Shown piece after piece: positions 18,386 to 27,428 of a DNA stretch of 57,984 nt; position 1 is the stretch's first letter, and every line of letters begins with the position of its first letter. Source of the DNA: Verrucomicrobiota bacterium (GTDB lineage: Bacteria; Verrucomicrobiota; Verrucomicrobiia; Opitutales; Opitutaceae); the NCBI GenBank assembly GCA_016235555.1, contig JACRKC010000103.1, positions 1 to 57,984 on the forward strand, given 5' to 3'. Below the pieces are notes generated by a model. That model was not told the DNA's origin. It saw nothing but the letters and a program-made list of their open reading frames with translations, and made no database searches. The position numbers and the translations under genes were made by a program.

Positions 18386-20254
18386 CTAAGGCACTTCGTA
18401 GACTTCCACGAGCACCACGCCCGTCGTGCCGTCGGCGCTGCGGACTTGGACGGTGTAGTTGCCGGGAGTAAGGGTGGCGACCAAGGCAGCGTCCGCTGTG
18501 AAGCGTTGAGAAATACCAAATGCGCCGGCCCGAGTGAAGGCCGTCCGCATGTCCGCTTCGGCCTGCACGCTCTCGGCGCCCCAGCTATCATTCGCACCAA
18601 TACTCCGGGGCAGGCTGTCGAAGAGTTCCAGTTTCGGATCGGCGAGAAATCCCGGGACCCCGAACAACGCAAGCGAAGGGCCGATGGCGCGAACCAACAC
18701 AGTCTCCCGACCCTCGCCCCCCACAATGAACCCGACCGTCAAGCCGGAGCCGACATTCTTCAGCACCGAGACATTGGTCAGCCGGGGCGTCGTTGGCCGG
18801 AGAGCCGTCGTGGGTGTCGCCTCGTAAATCTCAGCGAGGACGATGCCACCAGCGGCGCCGCTAGCGGTAACGCGCAAGGTATTCCCGCCCTGGCTCACAG
18901 CAGGCGCGTAGAGCGACGCGTCCTTCGAATTCGAAGTGGTGAAGGGAAACGCACCGACCTCGGCGAAAACTGCGCTCAGGGTTGCCGCGCCACCCCAGTC
19001 ATCGTTCTCACCGGTCTTGAGCGAACCGAAGTAGGATTCGATTTTCGGATCGGCGAGAGTATCCGTAACGCCAAAGGCGCCCAGCGAGGGCCCGGCCGCG
19101 CGCATCAGAAGCGACTTCGTGCCGACAGCCCCAGCACCGCCGACAATCGCTCCCAGAGTAACCGTGTCGCTGCCGTCGGCCAACGTGGCCAAGACCGAAA
19201 CGTTGGTGAGCCGCGCTGGATTGGCCAGCGGCACAGCCTTGTAGATGGCGTGAGTTAGCCCTCTCGAATGATACACGGTCCCGACGGCATCAACGGCCAC
19301 GCCTGATCCCCACCCGGGGCCGCTCAAGATTCGAAAAACAGCGTTTTCGGCGTCACCGGCAATTGTCAGGGGAAAAAGCTGCCCGGCCGCACCATACTTG
19401 AACATACCCGTGCTAAGCACGTAGGCATTGCCGTCGCTATCGACTGCTACGCCGTCGAAATAAACCCCGGTCACAGGCAGGGCGACACCGTCAACTACTG
19501 GTCGGCTACCCAAAATCGGGCTGGCAGCCACCAACGGCACGATAACGCTGCTGGCACTGAACTTGCGCAGCGTCAGCCCGGCGTTAGCGGTCACGAAGAG
19601 ATCGCCGTTGTCGGCGATTGCCACACCAGTCGGTTCGCCGAAATTCGGCGCCAAGGTGGTGACAACGCCATCCGGTGAAATCCGGCGAATCGTGCCATTG
19701 TAGCGATCCGCGACGAAAATATTCCCTGCCTTGTCTACCGTCAGCCCGCGCAACCGATACGCGAAGCGAGCGGCCCCACCGACGCCGTCATCATGTCCGT
19801 AGACGCGGGGTGTGCCTGCAAATGTGCTGACGACGCCCTCACGACTGATTTTGCGAATGGTTCCGTTGCCCGAATCTGCGACGTAAATCACGCCGTCCGG
19901 ACCGACCGCCACTCCTTCCGGACCTGAAAACCGGGCTGCAGATCCCACGCCATCTGTGCTTCCGCTTTCACCCGGCGACCCGGCGACAGTTGTGACGACG
20001 CCTTCCGGGCTGATCCGGCGAATAGTATGGTTGCCCGTGTCGGCGACATAAACAGCGCGCCCGTGATCCACGGCGACTGAACCCGGATTGGAGAATCGCG
20101 CTGCGCTGCCAGCATCGTCCGCATGACCCGCGCGTCCCTCCTGGCCGGCGAACAGCGAGAAGGAGTAAATCTGTGCTGAGGCTCGCGAAAGAAGGACGAG
20201 AGCGAGCGTAATCAGCAGCACGCCTCTTACGCGAAGCGAAGGACTCAAACTCAT
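18386..20254 (-). CDS. Secreted NHL-repeat protein with duplicated C-terminal verrucomicrobial domain
   Basis: 622 aa from ATG 20254. Signal peptide to about residue 28 (LLSRASAQ). Residues about 50-340 hold NHL repeats (FSNPGSVAVDHGRAVYVADT, TIRRISPEGVVTT, repeated) that would form a beta-propeller. Residues 348-479 and 491-622 are two copies of one domain, each opening RLTNVSVL and containing VGG.G..., LVRAIGPSL/LMRAAGPSL, DPK and ND.WG. This domain is frequent in secreted proteins of Opitutaceae (from memory). No catalytic residues seen; role probably binding or surface display. Base composition looks less GC-biased at third positions than neighbours, which may reflect transfer. Confidence 0.82.
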   Translation of the reverse strand: MSLSPSLRVRGVLLITLALVLLSRASAQIYSFSLFAGQEGRAGHADDAGSAARFSNPGSVAVDHGRAVYVADTGNHTIRRISPEGVVTTVAGSPGESGSTDGVGSAARFSGPEGVAVGPDGVIYVADSGNGTIRKISREGVVSTFAGTPRVYGHDDGVGGAARFAYRLRGLTVDKAGNIFVADRYNGTIRRISPDGVVTTLAPNFGEPTGVAIADNGDLFVTANAGLTLRKFSASSVIVPLVAASPILGSRPVVDGVALPVTGVYFDGVAVDSDGNAYVLSTGMFKYGAAGQLFPLTIAGDAENAVFRILSGPGWGSGVAVDAVGTVYHSRGLTHAIYKAVPLANPARLTNVSVLATLADGSDTVTLGAIVGGAGAVGTKSLLMRAAGPSLGAFGVTDTLADPKIESYFGSLKTGENDDWGGAATLSAVFAEVGAFPFTTSNSKDASLYAPAVSQGGNTLRVTASGAAGGIVLAEIYEATPTTALRPTTPRLTNVSVLKNVGSGLTVGFIVGGEGRETVLVRAIGPSLALFGVPGFLADPKLELFDSLPRSIGANDSWGAESVQAEADMRTAFTRAGAFGISQRFTADAALVATLTPGNYTVQVRSADGTTGVVLVEVYEVP

Positions 20255-20367
20255 GTGTTCGGTACGGTTCGGTGAAGACGACACACTTTACTAGACAATC
20301 AAAACCTCCAAAACCGCCACCACGCCAAGTCATTTCCCCACCTGAGTTCGCTCAGAGCCGCGCACAC

Positions 20368-21882
20368 TCACCGCATCGTCAACCACTGCCCGAGCGGACC
20401 TTGGTAGAAGCCGAGGACGATCGATGCGAGGGCCAGGGTGCCGAGGGTCACGCACGAGAGCAGCGTCACTTTGCTGCGTTCGGGGCGCTTGGAATTCGCA
20501 TCGGCGGGCGGCAGGTAGGTCTCGAAGAATGCGGCTTTGATCCAGCCGAAGTAGTAGTAGATCGAGATCACCACGCCGGCGGCGGCGATCACGAGCAGCC
20601 AGCGCGCACCGGCCTGGAAGGCGGCGATGAAGACGAAGAACTTGCCCATGAAACCCGCCAGCGGCGGGATGCCGGCGAGCGAGCCGAGGCCCACGGCGAG
20701 CACGGCGGCGAGGAACGGGTTTTCCTTCGCGAGGCCGGTGTAGTGGTCGAGTTCCTGGTCGGAGTCGTCGGCGCCGGCGAGGTGCGTCATCACGCCAAAC
20801 ACGGTGAACGACGCGATGAGGTAGGCGAAGAGGTAGAAGTAGATCGCACCGGTCGCCATCGGGATCGTGCGCGCGGCGACGACGCCGAGCAGCAGGAAGC
20901 CGGCGTGGGAGACGCCGGAGAGGCCGATGAGGCGTTTCACATTGTGCTGGGTGAGCGCGGCAAAGTTGCCGAAGAGAATCGTGGCCGCGGCCATGAGCGT
21001 GAGCACCGGCGTGACGAGCCACGCGTAGGGCGCGAACACGGTGTTGGCCAGCACGAGCAGCACGGCGAAGCCCGCGGCCTTGGAGCCGACGGCGAGGAAG
21101 GCGGTCACCGGCGTGGGCGCCCCCTGATAGACGTCGGGAATCCAGATCTGGAAGGGAAACGCGCCGATCTTGAAGGCGACGCCGGCGAGCACGAGCACGA
21201 TGCCGAGGCTGGCGAGGAAGTGGTGTGGGTTGGCGGAGAGAAACGCGGCGAGCGCGCCGAAGTGCATCGCGTCGGGCGTGTGGCCCGGGAGGGCGGGGTT
21301 GCCCGCCACGCCGTAGAGCAGCACGATGCCGAAGAGCAGCAGGCCGGAGCTGAGGGCGCCCATCACGAGGTATTTGAGGCCGGCTTCGAGCGAGGCCGCA
21401 CTCGTGCGGAAATAGCTGACGAGAATGTAGAACCCGATCGTGACGGTCTCGAGCGCGACGAAGAGCATCACGAAGTGGTTGGCCTGCGCGAGGAGCATCA
21501 TCGCCGCGGTCACCACGAGCACGAGGTGGAAAAACTCGACGCGCGGCATCAGTTGCTTCGCGAGACTCACCTTGCCGAGCACGCTCACGAGCAGCGCGGT
21601 GAGCAGGAAGAACAGCCGCAGGATCTGGCCGCCGGAACTGTGGCGCAGCAGGCCGTTGAAGGTCGTGTGGCCGAGGGAGGCGGAATCGAAATTGATGAGG
21701 AGGCCCGTGATCGCGCCGATGAGCCCGGCGATGGCGAGGTCCGGGATGATCGAATGGAGGCGCTTCGGCAGCACGATCTCGAACACGAGGAGCCCGAGCG
21801 CGAGGCAGCCGAGCAGCAGCTCGGGGATGATGGTGCCCCACGTGTTGTCGGCCGCAGCGAGTTTGGCGAGTTCGAGAGTCAT
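20368..21882 (-). CDS. nuoN: NADH-quinone oxidoreductase subunit N
   Basis: 504 aa from ATG 21882; an earlier in-frame start at 21903 enters the intergenic repeat. Multi-spanning antiporter-like subunit with about 14 helices. GLSGVSHAGFLLLGV carries the conserved region around helix 7-8, and SLAGIPPLAGFMGKFFVF is the classic Mrp/Nuo motif with a buried lysine. One of three homologous proton-pumping membrane subunits of complex I. Last gene of the operon. Confidence 0.95.
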   Translation of the reverse strand: MTLELAKLAAADNTWGTIIPELLLGCLALGLLVFEIVLPKRLHSIIPDLAIAGLIGAITGLLINFDSASLGHTTFNGLLRHSSGGQILRLFFLLTALLVSVLGKVSLAKQLMPRVEFFHLVLVVTAAMMLLAQANHFVMLFVALETVTIGFYILVSYFRTSAASLEAGLKYLVMGALSSGLLLFGIVLLYGVAGNPALPGHTPDAMHFGALAAFLSANPHHFLASLGIVLVLAGVAFKIGAFPFQIWIPDVYQGAPTPVTAFLAVGSKAAGFAVLLVLANTVFAPYAWLVTPVLTLMAAATILFGNFAALTQHNVKRLIGLSGVSHAGFLLLGVVAARTIPMATGAIYFYLFAYLIASFTVFGVMTHLAGADDSDQELDHYTGLAKENPFLAAVLAVGLGSLAGIPPLAGFMGKFFVFIAAFQAGARWLLVIAAAGVVISIYYYFGWIKAAFFETYLPPADANSKRPERSKVTLLSCVTLGTLALASIVLGFYQGPLGQWLTMR

Positions 21883-21897
21883 CACGGAAGAATCTTC

Positions 21898-21993
21898 AAC
21901 CACTGATGAACACTGATGAACACTGATGGCGGCATCTCTGCATCAGGTTCGGCCGGGATTTCTTATCAGTGAGCATAAGTGTGAATCAGTGGT
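21898..21993. repeat. Short-period inverted repeat, nuoN/nuoM junction
   Basis: The left arm 21898-21928 contains tandem CACTGATGAA units. The right arm 21965-21993 (ATCAGTGAGCATAAGTGTGA...) is its imperfect complement. It fills the 113-bp gap. Confidence 0.85.
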
Positions 21994-21995
21994 GC

Positions 21996-23525
21996 CTACC
22001 TCTGGTTGCTCGCGTCTGCCGTCACGGCCGGTTTGGCGGGGGCGAGTTCGGCGTTGAGCGCGGTGGTGATGGACTTCGGCCAGAATCCGACGAAGAGGAG
22101 CGCCGCGAGCAGGACCAAGGCGGGGAGCTTCTCGCTCCAGCGCAGGTCCACCGTCGGGTTTTCCGCGGCGACGCGCGTCATCTGTTCCGTGGCCGGACCG
22201 AAGAACACGCGGGCCGCCGAGCGCAGGCCGTAGATCGCGGAGATGACCACGCCGGCCACCGCGAACGCGGTGATGAGCGGCGAGAATTTCCACAACGCGA
22301 CGAAGATCGTGAGTTCGCCCCAGAAGTTGGCGAAACCGGGCAGGCCGATGCTGGCGAGCGTGCCGGCGACGAAAAACGCGGCGAGCACGGGCGCCTTCTG
22401 CGCAAGGCCGCCCATCTCATCCATCGCGAAGGTGTGCGTGCGGTGATAGACACTCGTCGCGAGCATGAAAAGCAGCGCCACCGACAGGCCGTGCGCCACC
22501 ATCAGCAGGACGACGCCGCCGCTGCCGATCACCGACATCGTCGCGATGCCGAGGAACGCGTAGCCCATGTGCATGACCGAGCTGTAGCCGAGCATCTGTT
22601 TCAGATCACGCTGGGCGATGGTGATGAGGCCGACGACGAGGACGTTGCCGATCACGGCGAGCCAGGCCAGCGGGTGCGACCAGTGGGCGATGCCGGCGGG
22701 CAGGAGCGGGAGCGCGACCTGAATCAGGGTGTAGAGGCCGAATTTCTTGAGCACACCCGCATGGAGCATCGCCGCCGAGCTGGGCGCGGCGCCATAGCCG
22801 AGCGGCGCCCACGTATGCAGCGGCCAGAGGGAGACGAGCACGCCGAGGCCGATGAGCAGGAAGGCGGCGATGTGCTGCTGGAGCGTTTCGCTCAACGGAG
22901 CGAGCGCCAGGTAGTTGCGCAGCGCGATCAGATTGAAGGTGTGTTGACCGGTCCTCGCGTAGAGGGCGATGAGGCCGATGAGCGACAACATGGCGCCGAG
23001 CGTGAGGTAAATCGTGAGTTTCATCGCCGCGTAGGTGCGGTCGCGTCCACCCCAGAGGCCGACCATGATGAAGGTCGGGATCAGCGCCAGTTCGTGGAAG
23101 AAATAGAGGAAGAAGATGTCGACGCTGGCGAACACGCCCATCAACCCGCCCTGCATGATGAGCAGCAGCATCACGTAGATCTTGAGGCGCTCGGCGCCCG
23201 ACTGGAGCGCGTAAAGGCCGGCGGCGAGGCCCACGAGACCGGCGAGCACGAAGAGCGGGAGCGAGATGCCGTTGAGGCCGAGGTGGAGCGAAATGCCGAG
23301 GCTGTCGAGGCCGGTGGAGTAGCGCGAGAGGAAGGCGTAGCCGTGGTCTTTCGGCTGCGCGGAGAACCACCACCAAGCGTGCAGGGCCATCAAAGCCGGA
23401 ATCGCGAAGGCGCCGTAAGCCAGGCGGACCGACCAGCGTTTCGGCAACCCGAGCCCGATGGCAAGCGCCAGCGCGAGCGGAGCCGCGATGGAGACGAGCA
23501 GTGGATCGAAGGGCAGTTGGCTCAT
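21996..23525 (-). CDS. nuoM: NADH-quinone oxidoreductase subunit M
   Basis: 509 aa from ATG 23525 (MSQLPFDPLLVSIA); an earlier TTG/GTG-type start would extend into the repeat. Antiporter-like subunit. FFLYFFHELALIPTFIMVGLWGG carries the conserved helix-5 glutamate, PLHTWAPLGYG is the conserved discontinuous helix region, YSSVMHMGYAFLGI follows, and GLPGFANFWGEL is the helix-12 motif. Pumps protons in complex I. Confidence 0.95.
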   Translation of the reverse strand: MSQLPFDPLLVSIAAPLALALAIGLGLPKRWSVRLAYGAFAIPALMALHAWWWFSAQPKDHGYAFLSRYSTGLDSLGISLHLGLNGISLPLFVLAGLVGLAAGLYALQSGAERLKIYVMLLLIMQGGLMGVFASVDIFFLYFFHELALIPTFIMVGLWGGRDRTYAAMKLTIYLTLGAMLSLIGLIALYARTGQHTFNLIALRNYLALAPLSETLQQHIAAFLLIGLGVLVSLWPLHTWAPLGYGAAPSSAAMLHAGVLKKFGLYTLIQVALPLLPAGIAHWSHPLAWLAVIGNVLVVGLITIAQRDLKQMLGYSSVMHMGYAFLGIATMSVIGSGGVVLLMVAHGLSVALLFMLATSVYHRTHTFAMDEMGGLAQKAPVLAAFFVAGTLASIGLPGFANFWGELTIFVALWKFSPLITAFAVAGVVISAIYGLRSAARVFFGPATEQMTRVAAENPTVDLRWSEKLPALVLLAALLFVGFWPKSITTALNAELAPAKPAVTADASNQR

Positions 23526-23555
23526 TACGAAGGTTGAACAAACCGAACCAAGCTT

Positions 23556-23625
23556 AACCACGGATTACACGGATATGCACTGATGGAGCCGGTTTGAATC
23601 CGTGCCCATCCGTGTAATCCGTGGT
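23556..23625. repeat. Short-period inverted repeat (ATTACACGG units), nuoM/nuoL junction
   Basis: Left arm AACCACGGATTACACGGATA from 23556; right arm 23598-23625 ends ATCCGTGTAATCCGTGGT. It is built from 9-10-base units NNNACACGGAT. This exact type is common in environmental genomes (from memory). Confidence 0.88.
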
Positions 23626-23677
23626 CAAGAATTTCTGCGGTCATTTCTTTGTTGGTGGTTTTGACAAGAGGCGCGGC

Positions 23678-25558
23678 TCAAAGGACGCCTGTGGCGAACG
23701 CCCAGAGCAGCACCACGCCGAACAGGAACCAGTAGGCGTAGACGTTGAGGTTGCCGGTGTGCAGCGCGCGCGCCCCGAGGCCCATGAGTCCCACGAAGCC
23801 GGCGAGCCCGCGCACGATCAGGCCGGCGAGGAAGATCTGCTCGAAGAAATTCACGACCATCGCGAACCGCTGCTGGATCTTGGCGACGTAGTAGTCGTAG
23901 GCGCGGTCGAAGGAAACTTTGAGCGCCGCGAGCGCCCCGAAGATGCCGGGCGCTTTCGTCTGGAGGGAGTCGGTCTCGGCCGGGGCGTAAAAGGCGAAGG
24001 CGGCGCCGCCACCGAGGAGCATGACCGCCACGCTGGTCACGAAAATCACGGTGTGATCCGTGCCGTGTGCCGTGGGAACCAGATCGAGAATGTCGTCGAA
24101 GAGCCCGCCATAGAGGCCCACGTAGCCGCCTGCGACGGAAAGCAGGGCGAGAAACACGAGAGGCGCGGTGAGCGTGAAGCCGCCCTCGTGCGCGTGCTCG
24201 GCATGGTCGCTGCGCGGCGCGCCCCAGAACGTAAGCTTCCACAAGCGCACCATGTAGAACGACGTCAGCACGGCCGTCAGCGCGAGCAGACCGAACACCG
24301 TGGGGTTGTTGTGGTAGGCGAGGAAGAGAATCGCGTCTTTCGAGAAGAACCCGGCCAGATACGGGAAGCCCGCGATCGCGGCGACGCCGATGGTGAAGGT
24401 CCAGAATGTCACCGGCATCCGCGTGCGCAGCCCGCCCATCTTGAAGATGTCCTGCTCGTGATGGCAGCCGTGGATGACCGAGCCCGAGCCGAGGAACATG
24501 AGCGCCTTGAAGAAGGCATGCGTCATCAGATGGAACATCGCGGCGCCGACGCCGACGGCGTAGGCCGTGCCATCTTCCGTGATCGAGCCGAGGCCAAAAG
24601 CGGCGACCATGTAGCCGAGCTGCGAAAGCGTCGAGTAGGCCAGCACCTTCTTGATGTCGCTTTGGGTGATCGCGCAGAGCGCGGCGTAAAGGGCGGTGAC
24701 GGTGCCCGTCCACATGATGACGGTGAGCGCGTCCGGCACCATCAAGACGTGGATGCGGCAGAGCATGTAAACGCCAGCCGCGACCATCGTGGCGGCGTGG
24801 ATCAGGGCGGAGACGGGCGTCGGGCCCTCCATCGCGTCGGGCAGCCACACGTGCAGCGGCAGTTGCGCGGACTTGCCGACGGCGCCGCAGAACAGGAGCA
24901 GCGGGATCAACGTGCTGAACACGAGGGCGTGCTTGTCGCCGAGGGCGGCGAGTTCGGTGAGGTTGACCGTGCCGTTGGCCCAGTAACACATCACGATGCC
25001 GAGCAAAAAGCCGAAGTCGCCCACGCGATTGACGATGAACGCCTTCTTGGCGGCATCGGCGGCGCTTTGCTTCTCGTGCCAGTGGCCGATGAGCAGGTAG
25101 GAGCTGAAACCGACCAGCTCCCAATAGATGAACATCATGAACAGATTGTCGGCGAGGACGATGCCGATCATCGAAAACATGAAGATCGAGAGGCCGCCGA
25201 AGTAGCGCGCCTTGGCTGCATCGTCGTGCATGTAGCCGAGCGAGAAGACGTGGATGCAGAAGCCGACGACGCCGACGATCGAGAGCATGAGCGCGGCGAG
25301 ATCGTCGTATTTGAAACCGAGCGAGAGGACGAAGGCCTTCGGGTCGTCGACCGCGCCGAAGCGCAGCCATTCCCACGAGACGTTGAAGCGCTCGCGGTGC
25401 ACCGCGAGGATCACCGCGATCGCCGCGATGGCGCCGGCCGCGACCACGGACACCGCGGAGGCGGCGCCGCCCCTGCGCCGCAGGAAAAGCGCGATGACCG
25501 CCGCGGAAATCAGCGGCAGGACGAGGACCATGATGGCGTGCGTGGGCATCGAATGCAT
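23678..25558 (-). CDS. nuoL: NADH-quinone oxidoreductase subunit L
   Basis: 626 aa from ATG 25558 (ATG 25549 possible). Largest antiporter-like subunit. FIYWELVGFSSYLLIGHWH has the helix-5 glutamate, LPLHVWLPDAMEGPTPVSAL and HAATMVAAGVYML are hallmark motifs, and AYSTLSQLGYM and FPYLAGFFSKDAIL follow. The C-terminus keeps the long lateral-helix region with closing transmembrane segments. It pumps protons at the distal end of the membrane arm. Confidence 0.95.
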   Translation of the reverse strand: MHSMPTHAIMVLVLPLISAAVIALFLRRRGGAASAVSVVAAGAIAAIAVILAVHRERFNVSWEWLRFGAVDDPKAFVLSLGFKYDDLAALMLSIVGVVGFCIHVFSLGYMHDDAAKARYFGGLSIFMFSMIGIVLADNLFMMFIYWELVGFSSYLLIGHWHEKQSAADAAKKAFIVNRVGDFGFLLGIVMCYWANGTVNLTELAALGDKHALVFSTLIPLLLFCGAVGKSAQLPLHVWLPDAMEGPTPVSALIHAATMVAAGVYMLCRIHVLMVPDALTVIMWTGTVTALYAALCAITQSDIKKVLAYSTLSQLGYMVAAFGLGSITEDGTAYAVGVGAAMFHLMTHAFFKALMFLGSGSVIHGCHHEQDIFKMGGLRTRMPVTFWTFTIGVAAIAGFPYLAGFFSKDAILFLAYHNNPTVFGLLALTAVLTSFYMVRLWKLTFWGAPRSDHAEHAHEGGFTLTAPLVFLALLSVAGGYVGLYGGLFDDILDLVPTAHGTDHTVIFVTSVAVMLLGGGAAFAFYAPAETDSLQTKAPGIFGALAALKVSFDRAYDYYVAKIQQRFAMVVNFFEQIFLAGLIVRGLAGFVGLMGLGARALHTGNLNVYAYWFLFGVVLLWAFATGVL

Positions 25559-25578
25559 GGTCGCGTCAGTTCCCTCCT

Positions 25579-25672
25579 GTCATTCTGAGCGAAGCGAAGA
25601 ATCCAGCAGGAGACTCGAACCCGCGACCCGTGGCGGGAGTCCAATTGGATTCTTCGCTGCGCTCAGAATGAC
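25579..25672. repeat. GTCATTCTGAGCG inverted repeat (copy 2), nuoL/nuoK junction
   Basis: Arms begin GTCATTCTGAGCGAAGCGAA and end, inverted, TTCGCTGCGCTCAGAATGAC; about 28 bp pair with few mismatches around a 40-base spacer. Confidence 0.9.
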
Positions 25673-25717
25673 AAACTGTGTGGTCGGCGGACATGAAAGG
25701 TGGTGCGGAGGAAGGCG

Positions 25718-26026
25718 TCAGTTCTTCAGCGAGTTGAGCTCGTCCACCTGGATCGTCTGCTTCTTGCGGAACAGGGCGACGATGATGGCGAGGCCGACCG
25801 CGACCTCGGCGGCGGCGACGGTGAGGATGAAGAAAACAAAGACGGCGCCGTCGAGCGTGCCGTTGAAGCGCGAGAACGCGACCAGCGCGAGGGTCGACGC
25901 CACGAGCATCAGCTCGAGGCACATGAAGACGACGAGCGTGTTGCGCCGGATGAGCACGCCGAGGAGGCCGATCGCGAAGAGCGCGACGGCGATGGCGAGG
26001 TAGGCGTTGAGCGTCGGGGCGATCAT
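25718..26026 (-). CDS. nuoK: NADH-quinone oxidoreductase subunit K
   Basis: 102 aa from ATG 26026 ([16 protein letters not shown]); the longer frame upstream is repeat. Three helices. [25 protein letters not shown] holds the two conserved membrane glutamate positions with [16 protein letters not shown]. Size matches the family (about 100 aa). Links the quinone module to the pumping subunits. Confidence 0.95.
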   Translation of the reverse strand: MIAPTLNAYLAIAVALFAIGLLGVLIRRNTLVVFMCLELMLVASTLALVAFSRFNGTLDGAVFVFFILTVAAAEVAVGLAIIVALFRKKQTIQVDELNSLKN

Positions 26027-26030
26027 GGCG

Positions 26031-26130
26031 GCGAGTAGCGAGTAGCGGGTAGCGAGTAGTGAGTAGCAGCCAACGAGCACGCGCCGAATTCGCACGCGTG
26101 ATGCTCGCTATTCGCTACTCGATGCTCGCC
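26031..26130. repeat. Heptad (GTAGCGA) inverted repeat, nuoK/nuoJ junction
   Basis: The left arm 26031-26068 is a degenerate tandem of the 7-mer GCGAGTA (five units). The right arm 26103-26130 holds the complement (GCTCGCTATTCGCTACTCGA). It fills the 115-bp gap. Confidence 0.85.
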
Positions 26131-26141
26131 ACTTTTCGTCC

Positions 26142-26654
26142 TCATTTGATGTCCTCCAAACCCTCGAATTTCTTGCTGAGCACGATCACGCCAAGCATCG
26201 CGATGAGCAGCAGGAAGCCGATCACCTGCACGGGCAGCAGATAGGTGGTGAAAAGCTGGTAGGCGTAGCCCTTGAGTTCGACGCCCACCGCGGGACCGGC
26301 GCCGGGCGCCGGGGCCACCAGCCGGCCGCGGGCGAAGAACGACAGCACGCCGGCGCCGACCAGCGCGAGCGCCACGAGGCGTGCGGCGATCGGCAGGTGT
26401 TTCAAGCCGGGCCGCTGGTCGCCCTTCACGTCGAGCAGCATGACGATGAAGAGGAACAGCGCGACGATCGCGCCCGCGTAGACCAACAGGAGCAGGAATG
26501 CCAGGAGGTAGGCGTTGAGGCCGATGAAGAGTCCGGCCACGCCGACGAGCGAGAGCAGCAGGCACATCGCGCCATTGACGGCGTTGCGGCTCACGACGAC
26601 GCCCGCCGCGCAGATCAGCGTGAAGAGGGCGAGGAAGTTGAAGAGGAAATTCAT
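26142..26654 (-). CDS. nuoJ: NADH-quinone oxidoreductase subunit J
   Basis: 170 aa from ATG 26654. Five helices: MNFLFNFLALFTLICAAGVV, RNAVNGAMCLLLSLVGVAGL, AYLLAFLLLLVYAGAIVALF (helix 3 with the conserved VYxGAIxVLFLFxxM signature, here VYAGAIVALFLFIVML), then two more. The start is fixed because the sequence upstream is the 26655-26781 repeat. Part of the quinone-coupling membrane module. Confidence 0.94.
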   Translation of the reverse strand: MNFLFNFLALFTLICAAGVVVSRNAVNGAMCLLLSLVGVAGLFIGLNAYLLAFLLLLVYAGAIVALFLFIVMLLDVKGDQRPGLKHLPIAARLVALALVGAGVLSFFARGRLVAPAPGAGPAVGVELKGYAYQLFTTYLLPVQVIGFLLLIAMLGVIVLSKKFEGLEDIK

Positions 26655-26781
26655 GAAAAGGCTGAAAGGCTGAAGGACTGAAGGGCTGAATTCAGGCTTC
26701 GGGCTTTCGGTTTCATTGAACGGGAAAGGTCGGAGAGGTTTTTGTCGCGGGGCATTCAGCCATTCAGTCTTTCGGCCCTTA
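26655..26781. repeat. AGGCTGAA-type inverted repeat, nuoJ/nuoI junction
   Basis: The left arm starts right after the nuoJ ATG and contains four degenerate 8-mers (AGGCTGAA, AGGCTGAA, GGACTGAA, GGGCTGAA). The right arm GCATTCAGCCATTCAGTCTT runs to the nuoI stop. The palindrome spans the whole junction. Confidence 0.85.
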
Positions 26782-27321
26782 GTGGCTGGCACCGCCAGCC
26801 ACTTCGGCGGCGAGTTTCTTGTCCCACTTGAGGTGCGGGTCGGGCAGCGTGCCGCCGAGCTCGTAGAGGCGCTGCTTGTTGTGCACCATCTCTTCGCGCG
26901 TGTAGCCGGTGAGGGAAAACTGATTCTGCAGCCAGATCGCCTCCTCGGGGCAGACTTCCTGGCAGAGGCCACAGTAGATGCAGCGCAGCATGTCGATTTC
27001 GAATTCCTTCGGGGCCTTCTCGACGTGGGCCGTCGGGGCGTCGGCCGGAATCTCGCCGGGGGTGATGCGGATGGCCTTCGGCGGGCAGACAAACTCGCAG
27101 AGCTGGCACGAGACGCATTTCTCGCGACCATGCGGATCCTTCACGAGCGTGGGCGCGCCGCGATAGCCCGGTGGCAGCGCCGGACGCTGCTCCGGATACT
27201 CCATCGTGACATTCGGCTGGAAGAGGTGCTTGAGCGTCGTCTTCAGCCCGCCGACGATCCCGGGCAGGTAGCTGCGCTCGGCGAGGGTGAGGGGCTTGCG
27301 TTCGAGAGGGACGATGGCCAT
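26779..27321 (-). CDS. nuoI: NADH-quinone oxidoreductase subunit I (2x 4Fe-4S ferredoxin type)
   Basis: 180 aa from ATG 27321. Two CxxCxxCxxxCP clusters: CVSCQLCEFVCP and CIYCGLCQEVCP, ligating N6a and N6b, which carry electrons to N2 in NuoB. YRGAPTLVKDPHGREKCVSC and PEEAIWLQNQFSLTGYTREE are family-typical. The TAA stop is within the arm of the junction repeat. Confidence 0.96.
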   Translation of the reverse strand: MAIVPLERKPLTLAERSYLPGIVGGLKTTLKHLFQPNVTMEYPEQRPALPPGYRGAPTLVKDPHGREKCVSCQLCEFVCPPKAIRITPGEIPADAPTAHVEKAPKEFEIDMLRCIYCGLCQEVCPEEAIWLQNQFSLTGYTREEMVHNKQRLYELGGTLPDPHLKWDKKLAAEVAGGASH

Positions 27322-27334
27322 GGCGGGATTCCGG

Positions 27335-27426
27335 TTAACCACGAATGGACACGAATGAACACCAATGAACCAGGCTTCGGTTCAGCGGCATCTTTGATTC
27401 GTGTCCCTTCGTGTGCATTCGTGGTT
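27335..27426. repeat. Short-period inverted repeat (CACGAATG units), nuoI/nuoH junction
   Basis: The left arm 27335-27370 reads TTAACCACGAATGGACACGA and on in 9-10-base steps. The right arm 27396-27426 ends TGCATTCGTGGTT. Same family as 32361-32453. Confidence 0.88.
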
Positions 27427-27428
27427 CT

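Noticed and set aside
26031-26068. Simple VNTR of GCGAGTA
   Set aside because: The complementary array at 26103-26130 shows that it is one arm of an inverted repeat.
27335-27426. CRISPR-like repeats in the nuo gaps
   Set aside because: Units are 7-10 bases, degenerate and without regular spacers; the second half is the complement of the first. No cas genes nearby.
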